NCBI GenBank assembly: GCA_902788555.1
Contig: CADAKQ010000008.1
Span: 17,552 to 81,551 of the forward strand
Source: an uncultured Lachnospiraceae bacterium
GTDB lineage: Bacteria > Bacillota > Clostridia > Lachnospirales > Lachnospiraceae
Reading direction: 5' to 3'
DNA length: 64,000 nucleotides
The position numbers and the translations under genes were made by a program. This document shows, in pieces, positions 7,848 through 16,123 of this stretch; the first letter of the stretch is position 1; each line of letters opens with the position of its first letter. Under the pieces are notes generated by a model. The model saw only the letters and a list, made by a program, of their open reading frames with translations. It did no database searches and was not told where the DNA came from.

Positions 7848-9083
7848 ATGTACGATTTTGACGAGATTGTTAAGGTAGACCCGGAAATCGCTGATGCAAT
7901 GAATGCTGAGATTAAGAGGCAAAATGATAATATCGAGCTTATTGCTTCAGAAAATATTGTTTCTAAAGCAGTTATGGCTGCTATGGGAAGTCCACTTACC
8001 AATAAGTATGCTGAGGGATATCCGGGAAAAAGATATTATGGCGGATGTGAGCATGTGGATGTAGTTGAGGAGCTTGCAAGAGAAAGAGCAAAGGAATTAT
8101 TTGGATGTGAATATGCCAATGTTCAGCCGCATTCAGGCGCACAGGCAAATATGGCTGCTTTCTTTGCAATCATGGAGCCGGGGGATACATTTATGGGTAT
8201 GAACCTTGCACATGGAGGACATCTTACTCACGGTTCACCTGTTAATATGTCAGGTAAGTATTTTAATGTAGTACCGTACGGAGTAAATGATGACGGCTTT
8301 ATAGATTATGATGAGGTTTTAAGAATTGCAAAGGAGTGCAAACCAAAGCTTATTGTGGCAGGTGCATCTGCTTATGCAAGAGCAATTGATTTTAAGCGCT
8401 TCAGAGAGATTGCTGATGAGGTTGGAGCAGTTCTTATGGTAGATATGGCACACATAGCAGGTCTTGTTGCAGCAGGACTTCATGAGAGCCCTATTCCGTA
8501 TGCTCATGTTACAACAACCACTACTCATAAGACCTTAAGAGGACCACGTGGAGGACTTATCCTTTCAAGCAATGAGGTAAATGAAAAATATAATTTCAAT
8601 AAGGCGGTATTCCCTGGTATCCAGGGCGGACCTTTAATGCATGTTATCGCAGGAAAGGCTGTCTGCTTTAAAGAAGCTTTATCGGATGAGTATAAGGCAT
8701 ATATGACTCAGGTTAAGAAGAATGCTGAGGTGCTTGCAAAGGCACTTATGGAAAGAGGCTTCAATATAGTATCAGGCGGTACTGACAACCATCTTATGTT
8801 GGTTGATTTACAGAACCTTGATATGACAGGCAAGGAGGTTGAAAAGCTTCTTGACTCAGTACATATAACTGCAAATAAGAACACTGTACCTAATGATCCT
8901 AAGTCACCATTTGTAACAAGCGGTATCAGACTTGGTACACCTGCTATTACAACAAGAGGTGCAAATGAGGAGGATATGATTGTAATTGCTGATGCAATTA
9001 AGGCTGCAGTTATTGATAAGGATAATGACAAAGCCATGAGCCTTGTAAAGAGTATTACAGATAAATACCCTCTTTATAAGTAA
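7848..9083 (+). CDS. glyA: Serine hydroxymethyltransferase
   Basis: GlyA interconverts serine and glycine with tetrahydrofolate using pyridoxal phosphate, supplying one-carbon units in the cytoplasm. At 411 residues it has the full family length. Diagnostic segments are [51 protein letters not shown] and the PLP-lysine motif [15 protein letters not shown], where Lys of THKT forms the Schiff base. A strong SD (GGAGG) lies 9 bp before ATG 7848. The gene has its own consensus promoter and is followed by a hairpin, so it appears monocistronic. Confidence 0.97.
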   Translation: MYDFDEIVKVDPEIADAMNAEIKRQNDNIELIASENIVSKAVMAAMGSPLTNKYAEGYPGKRYYGGCEHVDVVEELARERAKELFGCEYANVQPHSGAQANMAAFFAIMEPGDTFMGMNLAHGGHLTHGSPVNMSGKYFNVVPYGVNDDGFIDYDEVLRIAKECKPKLIVAGASAYARAIDFKRFREIADEVGAVLMVDMAHIAGLVAAGLHESPIPYAHVTTTTTHKTLRGPRGGLILSSNEVNEKYNFNKAVFPGIQGGPLMHVIAGKAVCFKEALSDEYKAYMTQVKKNAEVLAKALMERGFNIVSGGTDNHLMLVDLQNLDMTGKEVEKLLDSVHITANKNTVPNDPKSPFVTSGIRLGTPAITTRGANEEDMIVIADAIKAAVIDKDNDKAMSLVKSITDKYPLYK

Positions 9084-9099
9084 ACTTTATCAGATGATT

Positions 9100-9142
9100 A
9101 TTAAGGGCTTGTGCATTGTTCTTTTTGTACATAGCCCTTAAT
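9100..9142 (+). terminator. Hairpin between glyA and ftsH
   Basis: ATTAAGGGCT (9100-9109) pairs with AGCCCTTAAT (9133-9142), with an inner TGTGCA/TTGTACA extension. The following T run is short, so termination may be partial and some readthrough into ftsH is possible. Confidence 0.55.
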
Positions 9143-9193
9143 GTTTTACGAGATACTGTTTGGGCTAGATACTATAGGTTATGGAGAATAACT

Positions 9194-11131
9194 ATGGATA
9201 ATAATAATCAAAGTAACAACGAAAATAATCGAAATAATGAAAATAATAATTCAGGTAATAACAATAATAACAACAAAAAGAAACCATCTATGACGGTTAT
9301 ACTGCTTGTTGCATCTGTACTTTTAACCTTCTTATTTTGGCAGGTTTACAGTAAATTCAAAGACATGGGAAAGGAAGAGATAACCTATGATGAGTTTCTT
9401 GTTATGCTGGAGGAGGATAAGGTTGAGAGCGTAAAGATATACAATAATGAGATAACTATAACCCCAAAGGAAAATGAGGACTCGGTTAATGAGACAACTT
9501 ATTATGTAATCAGAACAGATGATTTCAACCTTGTTGAAAGACTTGCAAAGGCAAAGGTAAAATTTGAGGAAATTGATGAGGGTAAAAATGCAATCATATC
9601 AAGTATAGTATCCTACGGAATAATGATTGCAGCCTTTTATATTCTTATGATGCTCATTATGCGTTCTGCTTCTAAAAGCGGAGGCTTTATGGGAGTCAAC
9701 AGAAATAATGCCAAGATGTATGTAGAAAAGGAAACCGGAGTTACCTTTGCGGATGTTGCCGGGCAGGAGGAGGCTAAGGAGTCTCTTACTGAAATTGTTG
9801 ACTTTTTGGAGAAACCGGAAAGGTATCTTGAAATTGGTGCTAAGCTTCCGAGAGGTGCCCTTCTTGTTGGCCCTCCGGGAACGGGTAAGACACTTCTTGC
9901 AAAGGCAATAGCAGGAGAAGCAAAGGTTCCGTTCTTTTCGATTTCCGGTTCTGAATTTGTGGAGATGTATGTTGGACTTGGTGCTTCAAGAGTGAGAGAA
10001 TTATTTAAGAAAGCCAATACCATGGCACCTTGTATAATTTTTATAGACGAGATAGATGCTATAGGAAGAAGTCGTGATACAAGATATTCCGGAGGAGATT
10101 CCGAAAGGGAACAGACGTTGAATCAGCTCCTTTCCGAGATGGATGGTTTTGATACCTCTAAGGGTATTATAATTCTTGCTGCTACTAACAGACCTGAGGT
10201 TTTGGATAAGGCACTTCTCCGTCCGGGAAGATTTGACAGAAGAATTATAGTTTCCAAGCCTGATATGAAGGGTAGAATAGACACCTTAAAGGTTCATACC
10301 AAAAATGTTAAGCTGGATGAAACTGTTGATTTCAAGGAGCTTGCTCTTGCAACTTCAGGTGCGGTGGGAGCAGATCTTGCCAATATTATAAATGAAGGTG
10401 CTTTACTTGCTGTTAGAAACGGAAGAGAGTATGTATCCCAAAAGGATCTTATCGCAGCTATAGAGATAGTATTTGCAGGTAAGGAAAAGAAAGAAAAGCT
10501 TCTTAGCAAGAAGGAAAAGGAAATTGTTGCGTATCATGAAACAGGTCATGCTCTGGCAGCAGCACTTCAAAAAAACACTCTTCCAGTTCAGCGTATAACC
10601 ATAGTTCCGAGAACCAACGGAGCACTTGGCTATGTATGGCAGGTTCCTGAAGAGGAAAAGCAGCTTGAAACCAAGAAGGAGCTTGAGGAAGAAATCATAA
10701 TTACTCTCGCCGGACGTGCAGCCGAGGAGCTTAAGTTTGATTCGATAACAACAGGTGCTTCAAATGATATTGAAAAGGCTACCAACATTGCCAGAACTAT
10801 GATAACCATGTATGGTATGTCGGATAAATTCGGTATGGTTCAGCTTGAGGGCATAACCGGTGAGTATCTTGACAGAAGGAGAGTGCTTAACTGTTCTGCC
10901 GAAACAGAGACCAAGGTTGACAATGAGGTCAAGAATATGATTAAGGCTTCTTACGAAAAGGCACTTAAGCTTCTAAAAAAGAATATGAATACTCTTGATG
11001 CTATAGCGAAGGTTCTTATGGAAAAGGAAAATCTTTCCGGTAAAGAGTTTGTGGAACTTTTTGAAAAACATCAGGGAACAAAGCTTAAGACAAAGAATGA
11101 AGACGGTGAAGACTTACTTGTAAATGAATAA
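9194..11131 (+). CDS. ftsH: ATP-dependent zinc metalloprotease FtsH
   Basis: FtsH is a membrane-bound hexameric AAA protease that degrades misassembled membrane proteins and short-lived regulators. The frame is open from 9116, but ATG 9194 is chosen because GGAGA lies 6 bp upstream and the product then begins in the normal way. The 645-residue protein has transmembrane segments at about residues 35-55 and 135-155, Walker A GPPGTGKT near 225, Walker B IIFIDEIDAIG, the second region of homology ending LLRPGRFDRR, and the zinc site HETGH at 448-452. The cytoplasmic N terminus is unusual: about 30 residues that are mostly asparagine. The yfbR-like gene follows after 29 bp. Confidence 0.96.
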   Translation: MDNNNQSNNENNRNNENNNSGNNNNNNKKKPSMTVILLVASVLLTFLFWQVYSKFKDMGKEEITYDEFLVMLEEDKVESVKIYNNEITITPKENEDSVNETTYYVIRTDDFNLVERLAKAKVKFEEIDEGKNAIISSIVSYGIMIAAFYILMMLIMRSASKSGGFMGVNRNNAKMYVEKETGVTFADVAGQEEAKESLTEIVDFLEKPERYLEIGAKLPRGALLVGPPGTGKTLLAKAIAGEAKVPFFSISGSEFVEMYVGLGASRVRELFKKANTMAPCIIFIDEIDAIGRSRDTRYSGGDSEREQTLNQLLSEMDGFDTSKGIIILAATNRPEVLDKALLRPGRFDRRIIVSKPDMKGRIDTLKVHTKNVKLDETVDFKELALATSGAVGADLANIINEGALLAVRNGREYVSQKDLIAAIEIVFAGKEKKEKLLSKKEKEIVAYHETGHALAAALQKNTLPVQRITIVPRTNGALGYVWQVPEEEKQLETKKELEEEIIITLAGRAAEELKFDSITTGASNDIEKATNIARTMITMYGMSDKFGMVQLEGITGEYLDRRRVLNCSAETETKVDNEVKNMIKASYEKALKLLKKNMNTLDAIAKVLMEKENLSGKEFVELFEKHQGTKLKTKNEDGEDLLVNE

Positions 11132-11160
11132 TGTGACATATAATTTTATGGAGAAAAGAT

Positions 11161-11748
11161 ATGGAATACAATTTTTTTGCAACGATAGCCAGAATGAAAT
11201 ATATAAACCGTTGGGCACTTATGCGCAACACAAGAGAGGAAAATCTTTCAGAACATTCACTTGATGTAAGTATGATTGCGCATGCTTTATGTGTTATAGG
11301 AAATGTAAGATATGATAAAAAACTTGATGCAGACTACGCAGCGGTAACCGGGCTTTATCATGATGCTTCCGAGATTATAACGGGAGATATGCCTACACCT
11401 ATTAAATATTATAATCAGGATATAAAAGAGGCATACAAAACAATAGAGGAAAGAGCAAATAAAAAGCTTTTAGGACAGCTTCCGGAGGATATAAGAGATG
11501 CTTATGTGGATATATTCTTTAAGACAAAGGATAAGGAATATGAGTGGAAGTTGGTTAAGGCAGCAGATAAGCTTTCCGCATTGATTAAATGTATGGAAGA
11601 AGAAAAAACCGGTAACAGAGAGTTTTTAAAGGCTAAGGAAACAATTGGAAGTGCAGTTGAAAGGCTTAGCAACGAACTTCCTGAGGTTAAAGATTTTGTG
11701 GTTGAATTTATTCCGGCGTTTGCAAAGACCTTGGATGAACTTAATTAA
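11161..11748 (+). CDS. yfbR: 5'-deoxynucleotidase, YfbR type (HD domain)
   Basis: YfbR-type enzymes remove phosphate from deoxyribonucleoside 5'-monophosphates with a divalent metal. The 195-residue protein carries the HD-domain metal ligands in SEHSLDVSMIAHAL and LYHDASEIITGDMPTPIKYY, and a late Asp in KAADKLSALIKCMEE. The start MEYNFFATIARMKYINRWAL matches the family. An SD (GGAGAA) precedes ATG 11161. It lies directly behind ftsH and ends at a bidirectional terminator. Confidence 0.88.
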   Translation: MEYNFFATIARMKYINRWALMRNTREENLSEHSLDVSMIAHALCVIGNVRYDKKLDADYAAVTGLYHDASEIITGDMPTPIKYYNQDIKEAYKTIEERANKKLLGQLPEDIRDAYVDIFFKTKDKEYEWKLVKAADKLSALIKCMEEEKTGNREFLKAKETIGSAVERLSNELPEVKDFVVEFIPAFAKTLDELN

Positions 11749-11758
11749 AGAAGGATAC

Positions 11759-11802
11759 AATAAGGGGAATAGGCAAATATATCAGGTCCTATCCCCCTTG
11801 TT
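11759..11802. terminator. Bidirectional terminator between convergent genes
   Basis: AAGGGGAATAGG (from 11762) pairs imperfectly with CCTATCCCCCTT (to 11799), with A-rich and T-rich flanks on both sides. It separates the yfbR-like gene from the convergent ATPase gene. Confidence 0.65.
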
Positions 11803-11813
11803 ATATTCTGAAT

Positions 11814-13133
11814 CTATAAGCAATGGATTCCGTAAGCAGGTACGTTAAGTACCTTGTCGGTAAGCCCTACCTGTTCAAGCGAAACCTTAAGCGAAAATTC
11901 GGTATTTTTATTTTTTTCCCTGAATGATTTTATATTCTGTGCTTTATTATTAACCGTAAAACGTATATCAACCGGTACAGGTGCATCCTCACTTTCATAT
12001 ACGAAAGGAACTCTTGCTGTAGCACCGGATATCCAATAGTACAAAAAGTCAACCTTATGGCTTAATTCCTGGAATAGATACTGTTCTGCTACAGCGCCGT
12101 TTGCTTCGGTAAACATATCAAGAAGAGTAATGTCTTCATTTACATCGAGATTAAGAGCGGTTCGAAGCAAACCGTGGTCAATCATAAATAATTCAAAGGA
12201 TTTATCATCTATATGTTCCTCAAGCGGAAGCGTACAGTCCTTTACACGAGGAAGCTTTCTTGCAAAGCCAAGGTCAAGAAGACACTGGGTTGCAACGTAA
12301 TACTCCCTTGCACGTGCATTCTCATCGACGAAGCGGTACATGAATTTTTTATTGTCATGTGTAAGCTGTGTCGGCATACTTGTCCAGATTCTTATAGCTC
12401 TTTGAGACAGAGCAAAGGAAAATGATTTTCTTATACGCTTTTCATATTCATCAAGAAGCCTTTGCTGTTCATTCTTTATAACGGAATAATCGTGATTTTT
12501 TAAGAAAGCCTTTACAACTCCCGGCATTCCTCCTGTGAGCATATAGTCACGCAAAAGTGATTGAACCTTTTCCTCATCATCCTTTTTTAGCTTCTTGTTT
12601 TTATCATTTTCAATGAGTGCAAGTAAATCATTGGCCTTATTGGCTATCATAAATTCCTCAAAGGTCATAGGACGCATACGTATAATGTTAAATATATCCA
12701 TGTGCGTATATTCAAATTCCGTCACATTCATGGATGATGAAATAAGACAAAGCTTATAATCAGGATGAACTTTTGAATATTCAAGGAAAAATTCAGCTCC
12801 ATCAGGAATATTTTGTATTTCGTCAAATATTAAAAGACAGTCTGAAAAATCATTAGTTCCAAAATGCTGCTCAAGGATAAAATCAACATCTGAAATTTTT
12901 GTCTCGATAGATACATCATCCTCATCATTATCCTTATCTATTTTTCGTGTTATGATATCTTTAAATGCAGCATTTTTATAACAATCCACAGATTTTAAAT
13001 CATTATAATAGGCCTTGGCAAAGTCCTTTACAGTCCATGTTTTTCCTACTCCGTAGGCACCCTTTACATATAAAATTCCTTTGTGACCTTCCTCGTACCA
13101 TGCTAAAAGATTGTTTATGACATCTCTGTACAT
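11814..13133 (-). CDS. ATP-binding protein, AAA_14/DUF4143 family
   Basis: A 439-residue ATPase of the large family with an N-terminal AAA domain and a C-terminal DUF4143 nuclease-like or regulatory domain. Walker A is GAYGVGKT at residues 25-32 and Walker B is CLLIFDEIQNI near residue 100. The sequence LTGGMPGVVKAFL (about residue 195) and the later DHGLLRTALNLD section are typical of the group. A good SD (AAGGAGA) precedes the ATG on the minus strand. These ATPases are scattered singly through Clostridia and Bacteroidetes genomes. Their function is not known. Confidence 0.85.
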   Translation of the reverse strand: MYRDVINNLLAWYEEGHKGILYVKGAYGVGKTWTVKDFAKAYYNDLKSVDCYKNAAFKDIITRKIDKDNDEDDVSIETKISDVDFILEQHFGTNDFSDCLLIFDEIQNIPDGAEFFLEYSKVHPDYKLCLISSSMNVTEFEYTHMDIFNIIRMRPMTFEEFMIANKANDLLALIENDKNKKLKKDDEEKVQSLLRDYMLTGGMPGVVKAFLKNHDYSVIKNEQQRLLDEYEKRIRKSFSFALSQRAIRIWTSMPTQLTHDNKKFMYRFVDENARAREYYVATQCLLDLGFARKLPRVKDCTLPLEEHIDDKSFELFMIDHGLLRTALNLDVNEDITLLDMFTEANGAVAEQYLFQELSHKVDFLYYWISGATARVPFVYESEDAPVPVDIRFTVNNKAQNIKSFREKNKNTEFSLKVSLEQVGLTDKVLNVPAYGIHCL

Positions 13134-13269
13134 ATAATTCTCCTTATCCGGCAGCTTAAGTAAATATGAATTGATAAATGTGTAAGTGAAAATATATTAC
13201 TATTTTAGACAATATTTTTTGTTGTGTCAATGATAAAGAAAATTTATTGTGAAAATCTTGTAAAGCTTG

Positions 13270-13297
13270 TTCACATTTTCTTTAATTGTGTTATAAT
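13270..13297 (+). promoter_or_regulatory. Promoter candidate for the AI-2E-family gene
   Basis: TTCACA (13270-13275) and TATAAT (13292-13297) are separated by 16 bp. A small dyad GCATCgaaGATGC lies just downstream (13313-13325). The rest of the 253-bp divergent gap is AT-rich and featureless to me. Confidence 0.6.
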
Positions 13298-13386
13298 AAC
13301 GAATATAGGCGAGCATCGAAGATGCGTGCTTGCGAGATAAAAAATATAAGCAAAAATATAGTTTTAAATATTTAAAGAGGTAACAA

Positions 13387-14844
13387 ATGGGAAATAAATG
13401 GAATAAAAATTATCTTAGATTAGGTGTTATTCTTACATTGTCTTTGTGTACTGCTATATTGTTCAGTCAGATTATCAAAGGGTGGAGAAGTATATTTGGG
13501 GTATTTAGTGCAATTTTCTCTGCGCTTACACCATTTATTATAGGTATTGTAATTGCATTTCTGCTTAGTCCCATTATGAATTATATAAGAAAAGGGCTTG
13601 CAATTATAGTTAGTAAGATTTCACAAAAAATTGAATATGATAAAGCATATAAAAAGGTAAAGTCATTATCCGTAGTACTTACCATAGCGATTTTTATAGG
13701 ACTTATTACTATATTCCTTTGGCTGGTTATTCCACGTATATATGAAAGCCTTAAGGATCTGGTGGATTCTATGCCGGGTTATCTTGACAGTCTTCAAAAC
13801 TGGGTGGACAAGGTCTTTGCCAAGAACGAGTTTTTGGAGAATAAGTTTACAGATGCTGTAAATTATCTGGAGAAAAACATACTTACTATTTTCCGGGAAA
13901 AGGTTATGCCTAATATGGATACTATAGTTGTTAATATTTCATCAGGTATAGTCGTAGGTGTGAAGGCAATATTTAACTTTTTAGTTGGAATCATAGTTGC
14001 GGTTTATCTTCTTAATAGCAAGGAAACACTTGTTGCCCAATTTAAAAAATTTGTTTATTTGTTCTTCTCTAAGAAGACAGGAAATAAAATACTCGAGGGT
14101 CTTTCATATGCAAATCTTGTATTTGGCGGATTTATAAACGGTAAGATTCTTGATTCAATCATTATAGGAATTTTGTGCTTTATCTTTACCGCTGCAATCG
14201 GAATGAAGTATGCAGTGCTTATAAGTGTTATTGTCGGCGTGACCAATATCATACCGTTCTTTGGTCCGTTTATCGGAGCAATTCCGGGTGCGCTTTTGGC
14301 ACTTATGGACGATCCGATGTACTTCATAATTTTTGTGATTTTTGTATTGATACTTCAGCAGTTCGATGGAAACATCCTTGGACCGCTTATCCTTGGAGAT
14401 TCAACAGGTCTTTCTGGTATGTGGGTTCTTGTTGCAATCCTTGTAGGAGGCGATTTGTTCGGTGTTGCCGGAATGGTACTCGGTGTACCTGTATTTGCAT
14501 GTATATACGCTCTTATTGCAGTACTTCTTCGTGATGGATTAAGAAGTAAAAATCTTTCTTCCGAAACAGAGGATTATCATCTTTTGAAGGGTTTTGATTT
14601 AGAAACCGGAGAGGCTGTTTATAAGGATAAAAATGATACAAGAAGAACCATTAAGCATAGAAATAAGGGACCTATAACTAAGAGATGGTTTGTTAAGGAA
14701 GAAAAGATTTCTGATATAGAGGCTGAGAAGAAGGAAAAAGAGGAAAAGAAGATAGAAGAGAAGGAAGAAAAAGAGGCTGAAAAAAGGGAAAAAGAAGAAA
14801 AGAAGAGGGAAGAAAAAAAGGAAGAGGATAACAAAGACGAATAA
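13387..14844 (+). CDS. AI-2E family transporter (DUF20/YtvI-like permease)
   Basis: A 485-residue polytopic membrane protein of the AI-2E/PerM family. Typical segments are FSALTPFIIGIVIAFLLSPI near the start, the FINGKILDSIIIGILCFI region, NIIPFFGPFIGAIPGALLAL and QQFDGNILGPLILGDSTGLS. Family members have been linked to autoinducer-2 export or Na+/H+ exchange, but the substrate here cannot be read. The last 55 residues are an almost uninterrupted Lys/Glu tail of probable cytoplasmic helix. A second family member sits at 19752-21071 on the other strand. Confidence 0.88.
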   Translation: MGNKWNKNYLRLGVILTLSLCTAILFSQIIKGWRSIFGVFSAIFSALTPFIIGIVIAFLLSPIMNYIRKGLAIIVSKISQKIEYDKAYKKVKSLSVVLTIAIFIGLITIFLWLVIPRIYESLKDLVDSMPGYLDSLQNWVDKVFAKNEFLENKFTDAVNYLEKNILTIFREKVMPNMDTIVVNISSGIVVGVKAIFNFLVGIIVAVYLLNSKETLVAQFKKFVYLFFSKKTGNKILEGLSYANLVFGGFINGKILDSIIIGILCFIFTAAIGMKYAVLISVIVGVTNIIPFFGPFIGAIPGALLALMDDPMYFIIFVIFVLILQQFDGNILGPLILGDSTGLSGMWVLVAILVGGDLFGVAGMVLGVPVFACIYALIAVLLRDGLRSKNLSSETEDYHLLKGFDLETGEAVYKDKNDTRRTIKHRNKGPITKRWFVKEEKISDIEAEKKEKEEKKIEEKEEKEAEKREKEEKKREEKKEEDNKDE

Positions 14845-14942
14845 ATAATAGAATAAATAGAATTTATAATTATAATAATTTGAAATTGTAAAAAAGATAT
14901 AAAGTTAAAATGAAAAGGACTCATAGATAGGGAGGTAGAGTT

Positions 14943-15845
14943 ATGGCAAAGGGATGTTACAGCACCAATCAAATTTTAGAGTGGATGGGTTATTTTGCAC
15001 AGAAGATGGAGGTAAGACCGGAAAAGATAAAGCTTCTTGATATCTGTGGTAAGATGAAAAATGTTGTTCCGGTAGTTGAAACCAATAAAAGAGTATTGAT
15101 TTTTGCGGATGAAACTCATGAGGATTTGTTTTATGAATTGTGGGAGATAGGCTTCGGAGAGCTTGATATGTGGTATTCAACCGGCATTGAGGTAAATGCG
15201 CTTGTTAAAAAGTGTAAGGTTAAGGAAGCCATCAATCATAAGATTACAGAGCCGACTGTTATATTTGTACTCAACGAAAAGACGCGTGAGTCCTATCGTA
15301 TCGGAATGAAAAATGAGATGTTTTCCAAGGGCACAATTAAGTATGTGGGAAATGAAATAAGAGCCGTTATCATGAGTATGCTGGACGTTGATGCGCAGGA
15401 TACCATATGCCTTGTAGATGCGGAAAGTATAGCTATAGAGGCTGCATTTGTAGCAGGCGACGGTACTATAATCTGTGTGGAAAATGACCGGGGTGCCAAG
15501 GAAACCATGGAGGATAATGTCAAGAAATTCGGTGTTCACAATGTTCAGATTATCTCTGATTTAGGACCTGAGAATATGGCCAAGATACCGGTTCCGAGAC
15601 TTTCCTTTATAGTGGCAAATAAGCATCTTGAGGAGGATATAGTCAGACTTCTTGAGAAGAATCCAAATATGAAATTTGTAATATATACCTTGGAGTTTAA
15701 CGTGCTTTCGGGCATCAAGGCTTTATTTGAAAAGTATAACATAAGTAATCTTGAGGTTACTCAGATTACCGTTTCAAAGACTGACAGAAAGAGCATGTTG
15801 GTAACACAGCCATCACCTTGGCTTATAACCGGCGAGGTACTCTGA
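14943..15845 (+). CDS. CbiE/CbiT-like (precorrin methyltransferase-like) protein, probably not catalytic
   Basis: The 300-residue product resembles a fused CbiE-CbiT (CobL-type) protein. The second half is the clearer match: FSKGTIKYVGNEIRAVIMSM, then VDAESIAIEAAFVAGDGTII, VENDRGAKETMEDNVKKFG and HNVQIISD follow the CbiT methyltransferase strand order. However, the SAM-binding glycine motif expected after the first strand (Gly-x-Gly-x-Gly type) reads DAESIA and has no glycine. No cobalamin genes are nearby. A good SD (GGGAGG) precedes ATG 14943, and a DUF4250 gene follows 1 bp after the stop. I suspect a repurposed, non-catalytic fold; function unknown. Confidence 0.55.
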   Translation: MAKGCYSTNQILEWMGYFAQKMEVRPEKIKLLDICGKMKNVVPVVETNKRVLIFADETHEDLFYELWEIGFGELDMWYSTGIEVNALVKKCKVKEAINHKITEPTVIFVLNEKTRESYRIGMKNEMFSKGTIKYVGNEIRAVIMSMLDVDAQDTICLVDAESIAIEAAFVAGDGTIICVENDRGAKETMEDNVKKFGVHNVQIISDLGPENMAKIPVPRLSFIVANKHLEEDIVRLLEKNPNMKFVIYTLEFNVLSGIKALFEKYNISNLEVTQITVSKTDRKSMLVTQPSPWLITGEVL

Positions 15846-15846
15846 T

Positions 15847-16032
15847 ATGGCACTTGAAAGCTTACCGAAGGATGCGATTATGCTGCTTAGCTTTGTCAAT
15901 ACCAGACTTAGGGATGACGGGATTGATTTGGACAGCTTATGCAGTCAGTTTGATGTATCAAAAGATGAGATTGTAAAAAAGCTTGACAGCGTGGGTTATA
16001 CTTATAATGTTGAGTTAAATAAGTTTATATAA
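15847..16032 (+). CDS. DUF4250 domain-containing protein
   Basis: A 61-residue protein matching DUF4250: LPKDAIMLLSFVNTRLRDDG, then LDSLCSQFDVSKDEIVKKLD and a final SVGYTYNVELNKF. The middle looks like a small helix-turn-helix-type fold. It starts 1 bp after the CbiE/CbiT-like gene, so translation is probably coupled. Function of the family is unknown. Confidence 0.85.
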   Translation: MALESLPKDAIMLLSFVNTRLRDDGIDLDSLCSQFDVSKDEIVKKLDSVGYTYNVELNKFI

Positions 16033-16046
16033 TATATAAAATTATT

Positions 16047-16078
16047 GATACAAGGCATATTTGCCTTGTATCATGTTT
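16047..16078 (+). terminator. Intrinsic terminator
   Basis: An 11-bp perfect stem GATACAAGGCA/TGCCTTGTATC with a TATT loop is followed by ATGTTTTG. It ends the two-gene unit before leuS. A TATAAT box at 16082-16087 just beyond it may serve leuS. Confidence 0.75.
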
Positions 16079-16123
16079 TGATATAATTACTAAATATTTA
16101 AAAGTTTTGGAGGAAATGAAGTT

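Noticed and set aside
8319-9037. Minus-strand frames inside glyA
   Set aside because: They are shadows of a highly conserved gene with no ribosome sites.
11645-11848. 67-residue plus-strand frame at the end of the yfbR-like gene
   Set aside because: It overlaps the yfbR-like gene and the bidirectional terminator and has no SD.
13305-13335. Palindrome-family member before the AI-2E-family gene
   Set aside because: A small GCATC/GATGC dyad only, without core or long arms.
14943-15845. Cobalamin biosynthesis enzyme
   Set aside because: Fold resemblance only: SAM glycine motif missing and no other cobalamin genes nearby.
16021-16123. T-box riboswitch before leuS
   Set aside because: The gap is about 90 bp and is mostly one simple terminator; T-box leaders need about 150-300 nt and a conserved T-box sequence, which is absent.
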